This document shows, piece by piece, positions 8,811 to 18,058 of a stretch of 64,000 nucleotides of DNA. The first letter of the stretch is position 1; the number at the start of each line of letters is the position of its first letter. The notes below the pieces were generated by a model. The model was not told where the DNA came from. It searched no databases and saw nothing but the letters and a program-made list of their open reading frames with translations. This DNA comes from Pseudoalteromonas rubra (lineage in GTDB: Bacteria > Pseudomonadota > Gammaproteobacteria > Enterobacterales > Alteromonadaceae): the NCBI RefSeq assembly GCF_005887115.1, contig NZ_PNCJ01000005.1:186001-250000 (forward strand), written 5' to 3'. Both the position numbers and the translations under genes were made by a program.

Positions 8811-10466
8811 TTACTTCGTACGCTCTAAAGACATAGCAACAAATTTTGCCCAAGTAGTGTCAGTTTCACTTTCACCGATTGCACCAATGTAAGCAACATC
8901 TTCAAAGAATGAATCTTGTTGGCTTAGTTTGCTGCTTTCAACAGCCACAGTGTTGCCATCTTTATCAAGCATTGACCCTTTGGTTGCGACACCGTTGTCG
9001 CCCAGTACACTAGCGAAATCTTTAAAGCCGATTAGTTTATTACCGTTTTCTGGCTTAGTGAACCATGCTTCAATGTCAAAATTAGCTAGGTCGTCAGTGA
9101 GTGGTACTTCAACCTCTTCGAAGTTCAGGCCGCAAGCGAATACTGAGTTCTTGAACGCGATTTCGCCGGCATTGGCATTCGCATGGACACCCATAGAGGT
9201 AGACTTATCTTTTTCATTGTAAAGGTCAAAACACCCTGTACCAGCTTCTGTACCCGCGTTAACAAACAGCATGTTATGAAGCTGAGCTTTACCCCACTCT
9301 TTCATTTCCATACCTGCGCCATAACCACGAGGACCTTGTACGCCATTACTAACAACCGTTGCGTTAGCGATAGTTGGGTAAGATACAGTCGTAGCACGAT
9401 CCTGACCGTCTGCAGTTGATGGATCCTTTTTACCGCCGTCAGTTTCAAAACCATGGTTACCCTGAGTTAGGGTTTGTACCAGAATGAACTGTCCTTTACC
9501 TTTCCAGCCTGTATCCCAGTCGATACCGTCATCTGCTGTTTCAGTAACAACAATATGTTTGATATTAACTGTACCGCCGAATAGCTCGATACCGTCATCG
9601 TAACCATTGTGGATGTGTACATAGTCAACAGTTGTGCCAGAGCCAACCGCGTTTAGGGTAATAGAGTTTAATTCGTCGCCTTCAACGCCGAAACCAGCAT
9701 ATTTAACGACAACATGTTGAAGCGAACCACTGCTGTCTTCATTATTATTACCACCGTAGTAAGAAACAACACCTTCAGCATCTACGTTACATTGGTTTTG
9801 CTCTGCTTCAGTCTTTGAACATTCTACAGTCTGAGCCATACCGTTGATCTGGATACCACCCCAATCCTGCATTGCAGGTACGGTTGTCGCATCGCCATCA
9901 ATTTCCTTGATTGAAGTAAAGGTAATTGGCTTATCAACCTCACCCACAGCACTAATTTGTGCACCACGCGCAATACGAACAAAGTTTTCAGCTTTAGTGA
10001 AAGCAATTGTTGCACCCGCTTCGATTGTTAAAGTTGGGCCGTCAGTATTAACTACTCCACCTTTTGAGGTATCAACATCTTCACCAATGAAAAGAGCACC
10101 TTGAAATATGTGTGCGCCACCGGAAGACAGCGCTTTAATTTCGAAAGATGAAGTGATGTCTTTAGCGTTATTTGCAAATTCAGTATTGTAAACACAGTTT
10201 TTCTTTACTGCGTCTAGCTCACCCTTAAATTCTTTACCACCCATTGTGTAGCTAGCGCAGACAAGAGTATCAGTATCGCCACCGGCATCTTTATCGACAT
10301 CACCGCCATTTCCATTACCATTGCCAGTATCTGGGGCAACAACATCCTGAGAGTTATCTACGCGATTGTCATTTGTAGTTGGTGTTATATTGACATCACC
10401 GCCACAGCCAGCAAGAACCAAAGCAGAAGTGATAAGGCTTACTTTAAATAACCCAGCAAGTTTCAT
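8811..10466 (-). CDS. Outer-membrane lipoprotein with right-handed beta-helix repeats, receptor partner
   Basis: A 551-aa protein with a lipoprotein signal (LVLAGC, acylated Cys21). A low-complexity Asp/Gly/Asn linker follows, then a parallel beta-helix-like body. The body repeats short Gly/Asp-rich turns such as GYDDGIELFGG and DDGIDWDTGW. There is no catalytic signature I recognise. Similar lipoproteins beside TonB-dependent receptors in marine gammaproteobacteria carry uninformative names. A surface ligand-binding or capture role for the adjacent receptor is inference. Its promoter region holds a Pho-box-like sequence with a properly spaced -10 hexamer. It is the first gene of the probable two-gene operon. 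Confidence 0.8.
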   Translation of the reverse strand: MKLAGLFKVSLITSALVLAGCGGDVNITPTTNDNRVDNSQDVVAPDTGNGNGNGGDVDKDAGGDTDTLVCASYTMGGKEFKGELDAVKKNCVYNTEFANNAKDITSSFEIKALSSGGAHIFQGALFIGEDVDTSKGGVVNTDGPTLTIEAGATIAFTKAENFVRIARGAQISAVGEVDKPITFTSIKEIDGDATTVPAMQDWGGIQINGMAQTVECSKTEAEQNQCNVDAEGVVSYYGGNNNEDSSGSLQHVVVKYAGFGVEGDELNSITLNAVGSGTTVDYVHIHNGYDDGIELFGGTVNIKHIVVTETADDGIDWDTGWKGKGQFILVQTLTQGNHGFETDGGKKDPSTADGQDRATTVSYPTIANATVVSNGVQGPRGYGAGMEMKEWGKAQLHNMLFVNAGTEAGTGCFDLYNEKDKSTSMGVHANANAGEIAFKNSVFACGLNFEEVEVPLTDDLANFDIEAWFTKPENGNKLIGFKDFASVLGDNGVATKGSMLDKDGNTVAVESSKLSQQDSFFEDVAYIGAIGESETDTTWAKFVAMSLERTK

Positions 10467-10518
10467 TTTATATCTCCGAAAAAGTATTAGTTATAAGCGC
10501 AATAAAAAGCTTGGGCAA

Positions 10519-10552
10519 ATAATAGAACCACTGCGTGACGATAAGGTTACAG
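10519..10552 (-). promoter_or_regulatory. PhoB-type promoter of the lipoprotein/receptor operon
   Basis: On the coding strand CTGTAAC-CTTA-TCGTCAC (10552 to 10535) matches the Pho-box layout of two heptamers with a four-base spacer. The half-sites match CTGTCAC at 6/7 and 5/7 positions. Exactly ten bases later comes TATTAT (10524 to 10519), a good -10 hexamer, which is the spacing of PhoB-activated promoters. No good -35 is otherwise present. Distance to the lipoprotein start is about 50 bases from the -10. Confidence 0.55.
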
Positions 10553-10586
10553 TTTTGGTAAATAAAGATGACATTTGACTTTTAAA

Positions 10587-10612
10587 AATAAAAAAACCGC
10601 CCGAAGGCGGCT
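10587..10612 (-). terminator. Terminator of the TonB2 operon
   Basis: CCGCC-TTCG-GGCGG on the minus strand is followed by seven T residues, 20 bases after the stop of the TPR gene. It separates the TonB2 operon from the lipoprotein/receptor operon. Confidence 0.85.
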
Positions 10613-10632
10613 TTGGTGTTGCGATTATAAAA

Positions 10633-11937
10633 TCATAGCAGTGCTTGTTTTAACGTTTCAGCGTGTATTTTTTCTCGCTTCACGTACTTAATCCATTGCT
10701 TCGCAAGATTTGCAGACTTTTTGTGCTTTTCTGCCTGCTCAAATGCGAGTATAGAAGCGTCGAAATTTTTAAGGTTATATTGAGCCATACCCAGTGCAAC
10801 ATACGCATTTGACTCAAACGTTAAAGCGCCTTTTTCCAGCGCGGCCCTGGCAGCATCCGCGGCCTCATCAAACTTCTCCAGATTGATATAGACTTCCGCA
10901 ATACGCTGCAGATAATTACCATGTTCGACTTCTTTGTCAGCCTTAGCGAAAAAGTCGATAGACTTATCTTCGTCTTTAGACTGGACATAAGCTTCTGCGA
11001 TGAATGCATAGTTCTTTGCATTCCCTTTAACCACTCCACTTTTTATGCCTTCTTCTAATGCAACTGCAGCCTTATAAGGTAAGCCATTAAATAGATAAAC
11101 CTGAGAAAGCTGGATTATATCACTGCGTTTCTTTATAAACCCACGCTGTTGCGCGGTTTCGAGAATAGCAAGTTGCTTTTTCTCAGCTCCTAACTCTCCA
11201 AACATGCCTGCAAGCTGAACCCAATATTCGGGTTTATCAAACAGCTTAATCATTTTCTCTAATACTTCAGCAACTTTTTTTGGCTGATTTAGAGAGTAAT
11301 ATAAAGCCCTTTGCAAAACCAACCAGTTTTCTTTTGGCACTTTATTTTCACTTTCAGTTAACGATATTGCCAGATTAATATTTTCTACGGCCGCTGGATA
11401 ATTCTTATCCTGATAAAGCGCTTGCGCTTTCAAGACATAGTAATTGCTTTTAACTGGCTGTGTATTTATCTTCTTCCAGCTATCCAGATATTCTACTGTT
11501 GCTTTATAATCACCATTAGCCATTGCCAGCTGCGCAAGACTAAATGTAGTAGATAATCGTAATGACTCAGGGATAGCCTCTTCAGCCACCACCTGCTCAA
11601 AAGAGGCAATAGCTTTGTCCAGCTGGTTTTCGTTGTAATAGATGAATCCATAGAAGTTATACATCATTGCAACTTCATAAGAGTTCATGCTGCCGGCACG
11701 TTTCTTAATGGTATCAAGTACTTCAAGACCACCTTTAACATCTCCTTCGTCGGCTAGCTTTTGCGCTCTCGCAAGCTGACTGTATACTTTTTCACGCAAT
11801 GCAGGCACGCGCTTAGTTTTAGTCTCAGCGTTTGCAACAGCCAGATCAACGCCAGGCAAAACGGATAACAGACTTGGAGCTACTAGTCCCGTACAACTCA
11901 ACGCACTAACAAGTAATAGCTTTTTAAACGTTTTCAT
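10633..11937 (-). CDS. TonB2-operon TPR repeat protein
   Basis: A 434-aa periplasmic protein with a signal peptide (cleavage near AVANA, residues 33-37). The rest is a chain of tetratricopeptide-type helical hairpins from about residue 50 to 420 (for example YNFYGFIYYNENQLDKAIASF). It is the last gene of an operon ordered like Vibrio cholerae VC1548-VC1543, where the final gene also encodes a TPR protein. In that family the protein is thought to assist energy transduction or complex assembly; the exact job is not settled. It follows tonB by 17 bases and is closed by a strong terminator. Confidence 0.85.
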   Translation of the reverse strand: MKTFKKLLLVSALSCTGLVAPSLLSVLPGVDLAVANAETKTKRVPALREKVYSQLARAQKLADEGDVKGGLEVLDTIKKRAGSMNSYEVAMMYNFYGFIYYNENQLDKAIASFEQVVAEEAIPESLRLSTTFSLAQLAMANGDYKATVEYLDSWKKINTQPVKSNYYVLKAQALYQDKNYPAAVENINLAISLTESENKVPKENWLVLQRALYYSLNQPKKVAEVLEKMIKLFDKPEYWVQLAGMFGELGAEKKQLAILETAQQRGFIKKRSDIIQLSQVYLFNGLPYKAAVALEEGIKSGVVKGNAKNYAFIAEAYVQSKDEDKSIDFFAKADKEVEHGNYLQRIAEVYINLEKFDEAADAARAALEKGALTFESNAYVALGMAQYNLKNFDASILAFEQAEKHKKSANLAKQWIKYVKREKIHAETLKQALL

Positions 11938-11954
11938 AATCGCACCTTTTAACT

Positions 11955-12560
11955 CTAGCCGTTAATCTGGAATGAGATCTTGTTCTGAACCCCGGCGACC
12001 TCAACGGCCTCACCATTCACAACTCTCGGCTTGTATTTGAACTTCAACGCTGCGTCCATTGCTGCCCGGTCAAAAATATTCTCTGGTTCGGCTTTCACCA
12101 CAACCGGATTTCTAACTGTGCCTTGTTTTGTTACGACAAACTCTACGATGACATAGCCTTCAATTCCTCTTGAAAGTGCACGCCTTGGATAGACAGGCGC
12201 CACCTTCACGATAGGCAAATATTCTCCATCACTGGATTCCAAAGCCAGACCGCCAGCGAGGTCGACGTCAGCAGCTACATCTGCACTGAAGTTAAAATCA
12301 GCTCCGGCAGCATCCAGGTTGTTGCTTTGCATTTGAGGCGCATCCATTGGCGGGGGCGGCTCTTTTGGTGTAGGCGGTTTTTGTGGTTTGCGTTCTTTTT
12401 TCTCAACAGTTTCTTCTTTTTTCAGGCGGACAAAATCAAGCACGTTGCCCTTAACAGGCTCATCCATCTTGCCTTCGCCGCCTGTGATCAGTGCCTGCAT
12501 ACCAAGAAACAAGAAAAAAGTCACAATACCTGCAATAACGAGTGCTAGTAAGTAACGCAT
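11955..12560 (-). CDS. tonB2: TonB2-type energy transducer
   Basis: A 201-aa protein with one N-terminal membrane anchor (residues 4-24) and a short Pro/Lys-rich periplasmic spacer (KPPTPKEPPPP). The C-terminal TonB domain contains APVYPRRALSRGIEGYV and the FKYKPRVVNG segment. It carries proton-motive energy from the ExbB/ExbD motor to outer-membrane receptors. The spacer is shorter than in E. coli TonB, as is usual for TonB2 proteins, which may explain why TtpC is part of the same system. It sits 11 bases after exbD. Confidence 0.95.
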   Translation of the reverse strand: MRYLLALVIAGIVTFFLFLGMQALITGGEGKMDEPVKGNVLDFVRLKKEETVEKKERKPQKPPTPKEPPPPMDAPQMQSNNLDAAGADFNFSADVAADVDLAGGLALESSDGEYLPIVKVAPVYPRRALSRGIEGYVIVEFVVTKQGTVRNPVVVKAEPENIFDRAAMDAALKFKYKPRVVNGEAVEVAGVQNKISFQING

Positions 12561-12571
12561 CTTTTCTATTC

Positions 12572-12982
12572 CTATGATTCCTGAGCTGCAATTGATACAT
12601 CGAATGCGCCTGCGGCACGAGATGCATCCATTACCTTGATTAAGGTATCAGTCGTTGCTTTCTTGTCGGCTTGAATCACGACGCTACCTTGTGGGTTTTC
12701 GGCTTTAAGGCGCTCAATGTTTGCCTGCACTGCACGGATATCAACTTGGCGCTTGTTGATCCAAATTTCACCTTTATCCGAAATGGCAACGAGTATATTT
12801 GCGCGCTGCTTTTTAACTGCTGTCGCAGCTTCTGGCCGGTTCACATCAATACCCGCTTCTTTTACGAATGATGCAGTTACAATGAAAAATATAAGCATGA
12901 TGAATACAACGTCCAACATGGGCGTCATGTTAATTTCTTCGGCTTCTTCTTCCTGAAAAACCTTTGCTAATGGAGCTCTCAT
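12572..12982 (-). CDS. exbD2: ExbD2 biopolymer transport protein
   Basis: A 136-aa inner-membrane protein with one transmembrane helix (about 22-42) and a periplasmic domain. Asp24 in NMTPMLDVVFIML corresponds to the essential proton-path aspartate of ExbD/TolR. With ExbB it forms the proton-driven motor of the TonB2 system. It lies 21 bases after exbB. Confidence 0.95.
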   Translation of the reverse strand: MRAPLAKVFQEEEAEEINMTPMLDVVFIMLIFFIVTASFVKEAGIDVNRPEAATAVKKQRANILVAISDKGEIWINKRQVDIRAVQANIERLKAENPQGSVVIQADKKATTDTLIKVMDASRAAGAFDVSIAAQES

Positions 12983-13003
12983 TACGTTTCCTCAAATTCT
13001 TTT

Positions 13004-13531
13004 CTAGTGATCAAGCAACAGCTTGTCTTCTAACAGTTCTACTTCGCGCTTTGCCTTACGTTGTAAAAAGGTAGAGGCAAATACTCCGGACAGCGCGCCA
13101 ACCATACCAGCCATGGTTGGGATCGTTGCTTTAGAAACACCGGCAGCCATAGAACGGGCGCTTCCCGAACCTGTGATTGCCATCACATTAAATACTTCAA
13201 TCATACCGGTTACCGTCCCTAGTAGCCCAAGTAGGGGACACAGGGCGACCATGACATTGATATAAGGCAGATTAGAGTTAAGCTGAATTCCGGCTCGTGA
13301 GATCATGGCCTGACGTATCTGTTCTGCGTTCCAGCTGTTTCTTTCCTCGCGGCTTGTCCAACTATTCAGTAAATCCTTGCGATAAGTTCTGAATTTACCA
13401 AACACAAACATAAAACGTTCGAGGATCAACAGCCACATCACAAATGTGACCAGTCCGATGACCAGGAGAACCTGGCCACCTGTATCTAGGAACTCACGTA
13501 GCGCATTAATTGCATCTACTAAAAGAACCAC
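13004..13531 (-). CDS. exbB2: ExbB2 biopolymer transport protein (MotA/TolQ/ExbB family)
   Basis: A 175-aa protein with three membrane helices and the conserved family segment around PLLGLLGTVTGMIEVFN. It is the short ExbB form found in TonB2 operons and provides the pentameric channel partner of ExbD. It starts two bases after the ttpC stop, so the two are probably translationally coupled. Confidence 0.95.
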   Translation of the reverse strand: MVLLVDAINALREFLDTGGQVLLVIGLVTFVMWLLILERFMFVFGKFRTYRKDLLNSWTSREERNSWNAEQIRQAMISRAGIQLNSNLPYINVMVALCPLLGLLGTVTGMIEVFNVMAITGSGSARSMAAGVSKATIPTMAGMVGALSGVFASTFLQRKAKREVELLEDKLLLDH

Positions 13532-13533
13532 AA

Positions 13534-14907
13534 TTACGCTCCTTTCTCGCTGCGCTCAGCAATGATCCCTGCACTTTGCTCTTGAAGAATAAGCAACAAA
13601 TTACGAGAGCGCGTGTTAAGTAAGGTGTAAAGGAATACCGTAGGAATCGCGACCACCAGACCCAGTACGGTTGTAACAAGTGCTGTTGAGATACCACCGG
13701 CCATCAGTTTAGGGTCGCCTGTACCAAACAGGGTAATGGCCTGGAAGGTATTAATCATACCGGTTACAGTACCAAGTAGACCTAATAGTGGGGCAACCAC
13801 AGAGATAATCTTAATCAGAGTCAGGTTACGTGTAATCTTCGGCATTTCACGCAAGATTGCTTCACTTAACTTAAGCTCTAGTGTGTCATACGCAACATCT
13901 GGATATTGCTCTTTGACTTTCATTACGCGGCCAAGTGGGTTGTCTTCGCGTGCAACTGAATCTTTTAGCTGACGATTGATTTTCGCCCCCATAATCATCA
14001 AAGAAATAAAGCGCTCAAGGGCAATTAATAATGCAATCAGACCAACGCCAAGAATAACGTAACCAACGGGTCCGCCCTGCTCCACTTGCTCTTTGGTGTT
14101 TGGCGCCTGAACTAACAGACCCAGAATTGAACCACCTGTCGGGTCCAGTGCAAAGTCAACGGCACCAGATTGCGCCGATTGCAGCTCAGCGGCACTTGCC
14201 ATGAAGCGTGCCGTAGGCTGGCGAGTCAACTCAGACAGTGTATTGGTTTCTGGGTTGTAAGACAGGTATTTGCCATCAGCAATCAGGTTAAACGCGCCAA
14301 CACGCAAAACTTCTTTTTGCTCTTTCGCACCACCCGCAACAATCACATCCGAAGTATAGCGAGACACTTTACCCTGTTCTGTCATTTCACGTTGTAGCTC
14401 AACCCATACTTTTTCGATGTCTTCAATAGACGCCAGTTTAGTACTTGAGCCCATGCGTTTAGCCATATCATCCATAAACGCGCTACGATTTGGTATTTCT
14501 GCAGATACGACTGAGGTACGGAACTTGTTACTCGAATCGCCAGCTACTTGCTGAAGTACACCAAACAGTTCCTTAAGTGAACCCATACGCTTTGAAAGTG
14601 TGTCACCTAAATTACCTAGCTTGATTTCGTTTTCTTCAAACTGAGTTTCGAGACGCTCTGAGCGATTGAGTTCGCCATCGCGGTTAGCGGTCAATTCACG
14701 TAACATTCTGACCTGCTCGCTCTGCTGCGCTTTAAACTGGGCTTCACGCTGTGCATTTTGTGCATTTTGTGCGCTCTGTCCCTGTTCAAGTTGCTTTAAC
14801 AGAGTATCCAGGTCCATTGCTTGTTCAGCTGCAAACGCAGAGCTAGACAATGCAAACGTTGCTGCCATTACGGTTTTTAGGCTGAAAGATTTAAAAAAGT
14901 TCATCAT
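13534..14907 (-). CDS. ttpC: TtpC-like TonB2 accessory protein, ExbB family with long periplasmic N-terminus
   Basis: A 457-aa protein. A signal peptide (cleavage near AFA, about residue 26) is followed by a Gln/Asn-rich coiled coil (residues 30-110) containing QNAQNAQ repeats. A periplasmic domain comes next, then a C-terminal MotA/TolQ/ExbB domain with APLLGLLGTVTGMINTFQ. In Vibrio, TtpC is required for TonB2-dependent uptake but not for TonB1, and this gene has the same position between the DUF3450 gene and exbB. It is preceded by the DUF3450 gene with a seven-base gap. Confidence 0.9.
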   Translation of the reverse strand: MMNFFKSFSLKTVMAATFALSSSAFAAEQAMDLDTLLKQLEQGQSAQNAQNAQREAQFKAQQSEQVRMLRELTANRDGELNRSERLETQFEENEIKLGNLGDTLSKRMGSLKELFGVLQQVAGDSSNKFRTSVVSAEIPNRSAFMDDMAKRMGSSTKLASIEDIEKVWVELQREMTEQGKVSRYTSDVIVAGGAKEQKEVLRVGAFNLIADGKYLSYNPETNTLSELTRQPTARFMASAAELQSAQSGAVDFALDPTGGSILGLLVQAPNTKEQVEQGGPVGYVILGVGLIALLIALERFISLMIMGAKINRQLKDSVAREDNPLGRVMKVKEQYPDVAYDTLELKLSEAILREMPKITRNLTLIKIISVVAPLLGLLGTVTGMINTFQAITLFGTGDPKLMAGGISTALVTTVLGLVVAIPTVFLYTLLNTRSRNLLLILQEQSAGIIAERSEKGA

Positions 14908-14914
14908 ATACCTC

Positions 14915-15676
14915 TTATTCTGCAGCCTGAATTGGCAGAGTTAACATATCCGGTGCCAGTTGCTTACGAGCGATGCGGATACCTTTGTTGATTTGACTGA
15001 TGTTGGTGTCTGGCAGTGCTGCAAATGACTTGCTGTCTTTGTTCCAGCTGCCCGCTTTGCTGCCATCTTTAGTCACGTAAAGCAGTTCAAGGCGACCAAT
15101 GCGTAGCATATCCACTTCTCGTTCCTGACCGTCTACCGTCAGCAAAGCGGAGTAAGCTTCGATAGTACGTCCGTACTCAACTTCTACCTGGTAGGCCTCA
15201 AGTACGCGACGGAACTTTTCGCTTGAAGACACATCGGCGCGGTCCATCATTGCTTGTAATTTAGCAATACGCTCTGCACGCTCTTCTTTTAGGAAAGGAA
15301 CATCCAGTGCAACGAACTGCTCAAGACCTGTGATCATACGCATCATTAGTGGCGTGATCTGACGTTCAATCACAGACACCTGATCCATAGACTCATTAAT
15401 CGCAGCCATTTCTTCTAGTTGATTTTTGATCTGCTTGTCTAACTGGCTGTTGTAAACAACCAGGCCATCAATTTCTTTATTCAGTGTTCTGAACTTTTGC
15501 AGTCTTGACTGCATGTCGTCTGCAATAGAATTGATTTTGTTTTGAGATTGGAGGGCTGACTGGTTAATAGCCGAACTTGAATCAATGACTTTGTCCAGAT
15601 CATTTGCCTGAGCATTAGCCGCAACGGCGACCATACCTGCTAATAGCAAGTGGTTAACGCACTTCATCGCATACAC
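14915..15676 (-). CDS. DUF3450 periplasmic coiled-coil protein, first gene of the TonB2 operon
   Basis: A 253-aa protein with a signal peptide (cleavage near ANAQA, residues 21-25) and a long coiled-coil region (about 40-110). A C-terminal segment with RIGRLELLYVTKDG is characteristic of DUF3450. The family is nearly always the first gene of TtpC-containing TonB2 operons. Its molecular role is unknown; it probably works in the periplasm with TtpC. A second in-frame Met at position 4 is an alternative start. Confidence 0.88.
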   Translation of the reverse strand: MYAMKCVNHLLLAGMVAVAANAQANDLDKVIDSSSAINQSALQSQNKINSIADDMQSRLQKFRTLNKEIDGLVVYNSQLDKQIKNQLEEMAAINESMDQVSVIERQITPLMMRMITGLEQFVALDVPFLKEERAERIAKLQAMMDRADVSSSEKFRRVLEAYQVEVEYGRTIEAYSALLTVDGQEREVDMLRIGRLELLYVTKDGSKAGSWNKDSKSFAALPDTNISQINKGIRIARKQLAPDMLTLPIQAAE

Positions 15677-15821
15677 CTTTTAATATTTGCTTGTTGCTAT
15701 ATTGGAATTGCGTGCAGTCTAATGTGCCTAAATGACATCCATGTTGCGCTAAAAATACATTTAGGTTACAGCTGTCATATATTGGTCATGGAGGGGTTTA
15801 TTTATACTTATGCAATAAATT

Positions 15822-15847
15822 AAAAAAGGCTGCATATTCGCAGCCTT
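15822..15847 (-). terminator. Terminator of the dCache chemoreceptor gene
   Basis: AAGGCTGC and GCAGCCTT arms with a six-base loop are followed on the minus strand by TTTTTT. It lies just after the chemoreceptor stop. Confidence 0.85.
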
Positions 15848-15855
15848 GAGAAAGA

Positions 15856-17745
15856 TTACACTTTAAATTTGGCGAGCATGTTTTCGAGTTCATCAAATTG
15901 CAATTTTAACGTCTGACATTCTTGTAGTGTTTTTGTCAGACTATCACTGCCTTCTACACACAAATCACTGATCCCATGAATATCACTGTCTAACGACTGA
16001 ATCACCGCATTCTGCTCTTGTGTTGCGCTGGCTACGGCATGGTTTACACCATCGATAGAGTCGATGGCATGGGTGACTTCCTGCATTTTAGTCCCTGCAG
16101 ATTGTGCTTGCTGGGCGCTATTACTGGAGTCATCAATGCTTGACTTCATTACCGCGACGGCAGATGACGAGCCTTGCTGCAATTCGCCTATCGTATTTTC
16201 AATTTCCTGGGTCGATTCCTGAGTACGCTGAGCTAGTTGTCTAACTTCATCGGCCACGACTGCGAACCCGCGTCCGGCTTCGCCTGCACGTGCAGCTTCT
16301 ATCGCGGCATTTAGAGCCAGTAAGTTAGTTTGTTCACTGACACCTTTAATGACTTCCAATACCTGACCTATACTGGCGGTGAGTTTATCAAGACCATCAA
16401 TCGTCGATTGCGCTTCCTGCATTTTGGCGCTCAGAGAGCCGATTTCTTCAATGTTGGCATTCAAAGCCACCTGACCCTGACTGGACAAACTATTAGCCTC
16501 AGTCGCCAACTCAGAGGCGTGTTTGGCATTATTTGAAATCTCTACAGCACTGGACGACAGTTCATTGATGGCCGTCGCGACACTGTCGGTACGTTTGGTT
16601 TGCTCTGTGTAGATATCGAGTGCCCCCTGTGTTTGCGATTGTAGCCCCTCCATCACCTGCTCGAGTGCCAGTGTGGTTTCTTTCACTTTCGAGATACTCT
16701 CATGGATTTTGTCTACAAACAGGTTGAAGTAGTTGGACAGCTCACCAAACTCATCGTTGTTTTCGACGTCAAGTCTGCGGGTCAGATCGCCTTCTCCCTG
16801 AGCAATATCTTTGATGGCTTCGTTTAAATGCGCCATAGGCCTCATCAGATATTTAAGTAGTAGCTGTAGCATTACAACAATTACCACAACGCCCACCAGC
16901 ATATAGATCAGTGCCATATTACGAAATGACGCCACTGAGCTGTAGGCTATTTCTTTATCGATCACCACGCCGAGGTACCAGTCGACATTTTTAATACCGC
17001 GCATTTTAACGAATGACACCAGCTTTTCTTTACCGTCAATGGTCAGATCAGCAAACGTCTCGGATAGTGCCAGCTTAGTGCCGAACAATTCTGTCATGGG
17101 CTTGTCGTTGAGCTGGGTATCTGGATGGCTCAGGATACGACCCTCAGCATCTAACAGGAAACCATACCCATAGCCAAGAAAGTCGATTTCATTGACTATG
17201 TCTGTGATGGTTGCCATATCAATGTCTCCTCCGGCTACCCCAGAGAAACGCCCACTACTCATAATAGGCACAACCGCAGTAATGGTCAGCTCATTACTTG
17301 TCACGTCTATATAAGGCGTGGTAAACGCAGTGTCCTGCTTTCGCTCCGCCAATTTGTACCAAGGCCTTTGCGTAGCATCGAAATCGCTCGGCAACACCAC
17401 TGTTGTATCATTTAGTACAAACTGACCGTCGGGTGTACCAATAAAGGTATTCTTGAAGTGACCGGCTTCATGCGCTGTCTGAACACGCCTTAGTATATCT
17501 GAGTAAGCGTCATTACCTCGGTGGCCACTGGCAACAGCGCTTACTATATCCAGCCTGTCATTCAGCCAGTTCGCAATATTTTGTGAAACCGACTCAGAGA
17601 TTTCCTGTAACACCAGGGTTAACTGGGCCTGCGTTTGTGAGCGCATCAGGATAAAGTTGTTCACAGTAAAGAGGGAAAGTACGATCACCAGCACCAATGA
17701 AGCGGCCAGTGTTATTTTAGTTGTAAATTTGAGCGCACTGAACAT
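15856..17745 (-). CDS. Methyl-accepting chemotaxis protein with dCache sensor
   Basis: A transmembrane chemoreceptor. Counted from the chosen ATG it has 629 residues. TM1 spans about 10-32 and a periplasmic double-Cache domain spans about 35-265 ([11 protein letters not shown] and GVAGGDID fit the dCache_1 ligand-pocket pattern). TM2 is about 272-295. A HAMP domain contains [21 protein letters not shown], and a long MCP signalling domain has the hairpin tip [20 protein letters not shown] chose the ATG at 17745 over the upstream TTG at 17790 because it gives a normal short N-terminus before TM1. The ligand is unknown; an amino acid is plausible from the pocket residues. It is monocistronic. 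Confidence 0.92.
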   Translation of the reverse strand: MFSALKFTTKITLAASLVLVIVLSLFTVNNFILMRSQTQAQLTLVLQEISESVSQNIANWLNDRLDIVSAVASGHRGNDAYSDILRRVQTAHEAGHFKNTFIGTPDGQFVLNDTTVVLPSDFDATQRPWYKLAERKQDTAFTTPYIDVTSNELTITAVVPIMSSGRFSGVAGGDIDMATITDIVNEIDFLGYGYGFLLDAEGRILSHPDTQLNDKPMTELFGTKLALSETFADLTIDGKEKLVSFVKMRGIKNVDWYLGVVIDKEIAYSSVASFRNMALIYMLVGVVVIVVMLQLLLKYLMRPMAHLNEAIKDIAQGEGDLTRRLDVENNDEFGELSNYFNLFVDKIHESISKVKETTLALEQVMEGLQSQTQGALDIYTEQTKRTDSVATAINELSSSAVEISNNAKHASELATEANSLSSQGQVALNANIEEIGSLSAKMQEAQSTIDGLDKLTASIGQVLEVIKGVSEQTNLLALNAAIEAARAGEAGRGFAVVADEVRQLAQRTQESTQEIENTIGELQQGSSSAVAVMKSSIDDSSNSAQQAQSAGTKMQEVTHAIDSIDGVNHAVASATQEQNAVIQSLDSDIHGISDLCVEGSDSLTKTLQECQTLKLQFDELENMLAKFKV

Positions 17746-17913
17746 GGGAAGCCCTGTCTTAATTTTACTAATACAAATTTGTTTTACCAAATCTTAACGA
17801 GTTTGTCTTACCTTATCGGCGAAACTTTTGTTGCCTAAAGTTAATTATACACTTGTTTTCACGATTTATTTTTCAACTGATTAGTTATTGTTCAGGCTTC
17901 ACGATTGAAAATG

Positions 17914-17943
17914 AAAAAAGGCGGGACAAATCCCACCTTTTTT
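17914..17943. terminator. Terminator of the GH92 gene (bidirectional form)
   Basis: AAAAAAGGCGGGA and TCCCACCTTTTTT with a four-base loop pair along 13 positions with one wobble. It lies between the GH92 stop and the chemoreceptor start. Confidence 0.8.
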
Positions 17944-18058
17944 ATTACTTACAATGATCATCACAAACTTGTCTTTATTTCATCCGGCACAGTTTTTACC
18001 TGCATCCTGATTCAACTCATCCGGGCTTGTTATGTGATCATCTGGTCGACATACGAGT

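Noticed and set aside
14755..14775. Tandem TGCATTTTG repeat in the ttpC coding region
   Set aside because: It encodes the short QNAQNAQ repeat of the coiled coil and has no sign of a mobile or regulatory element.
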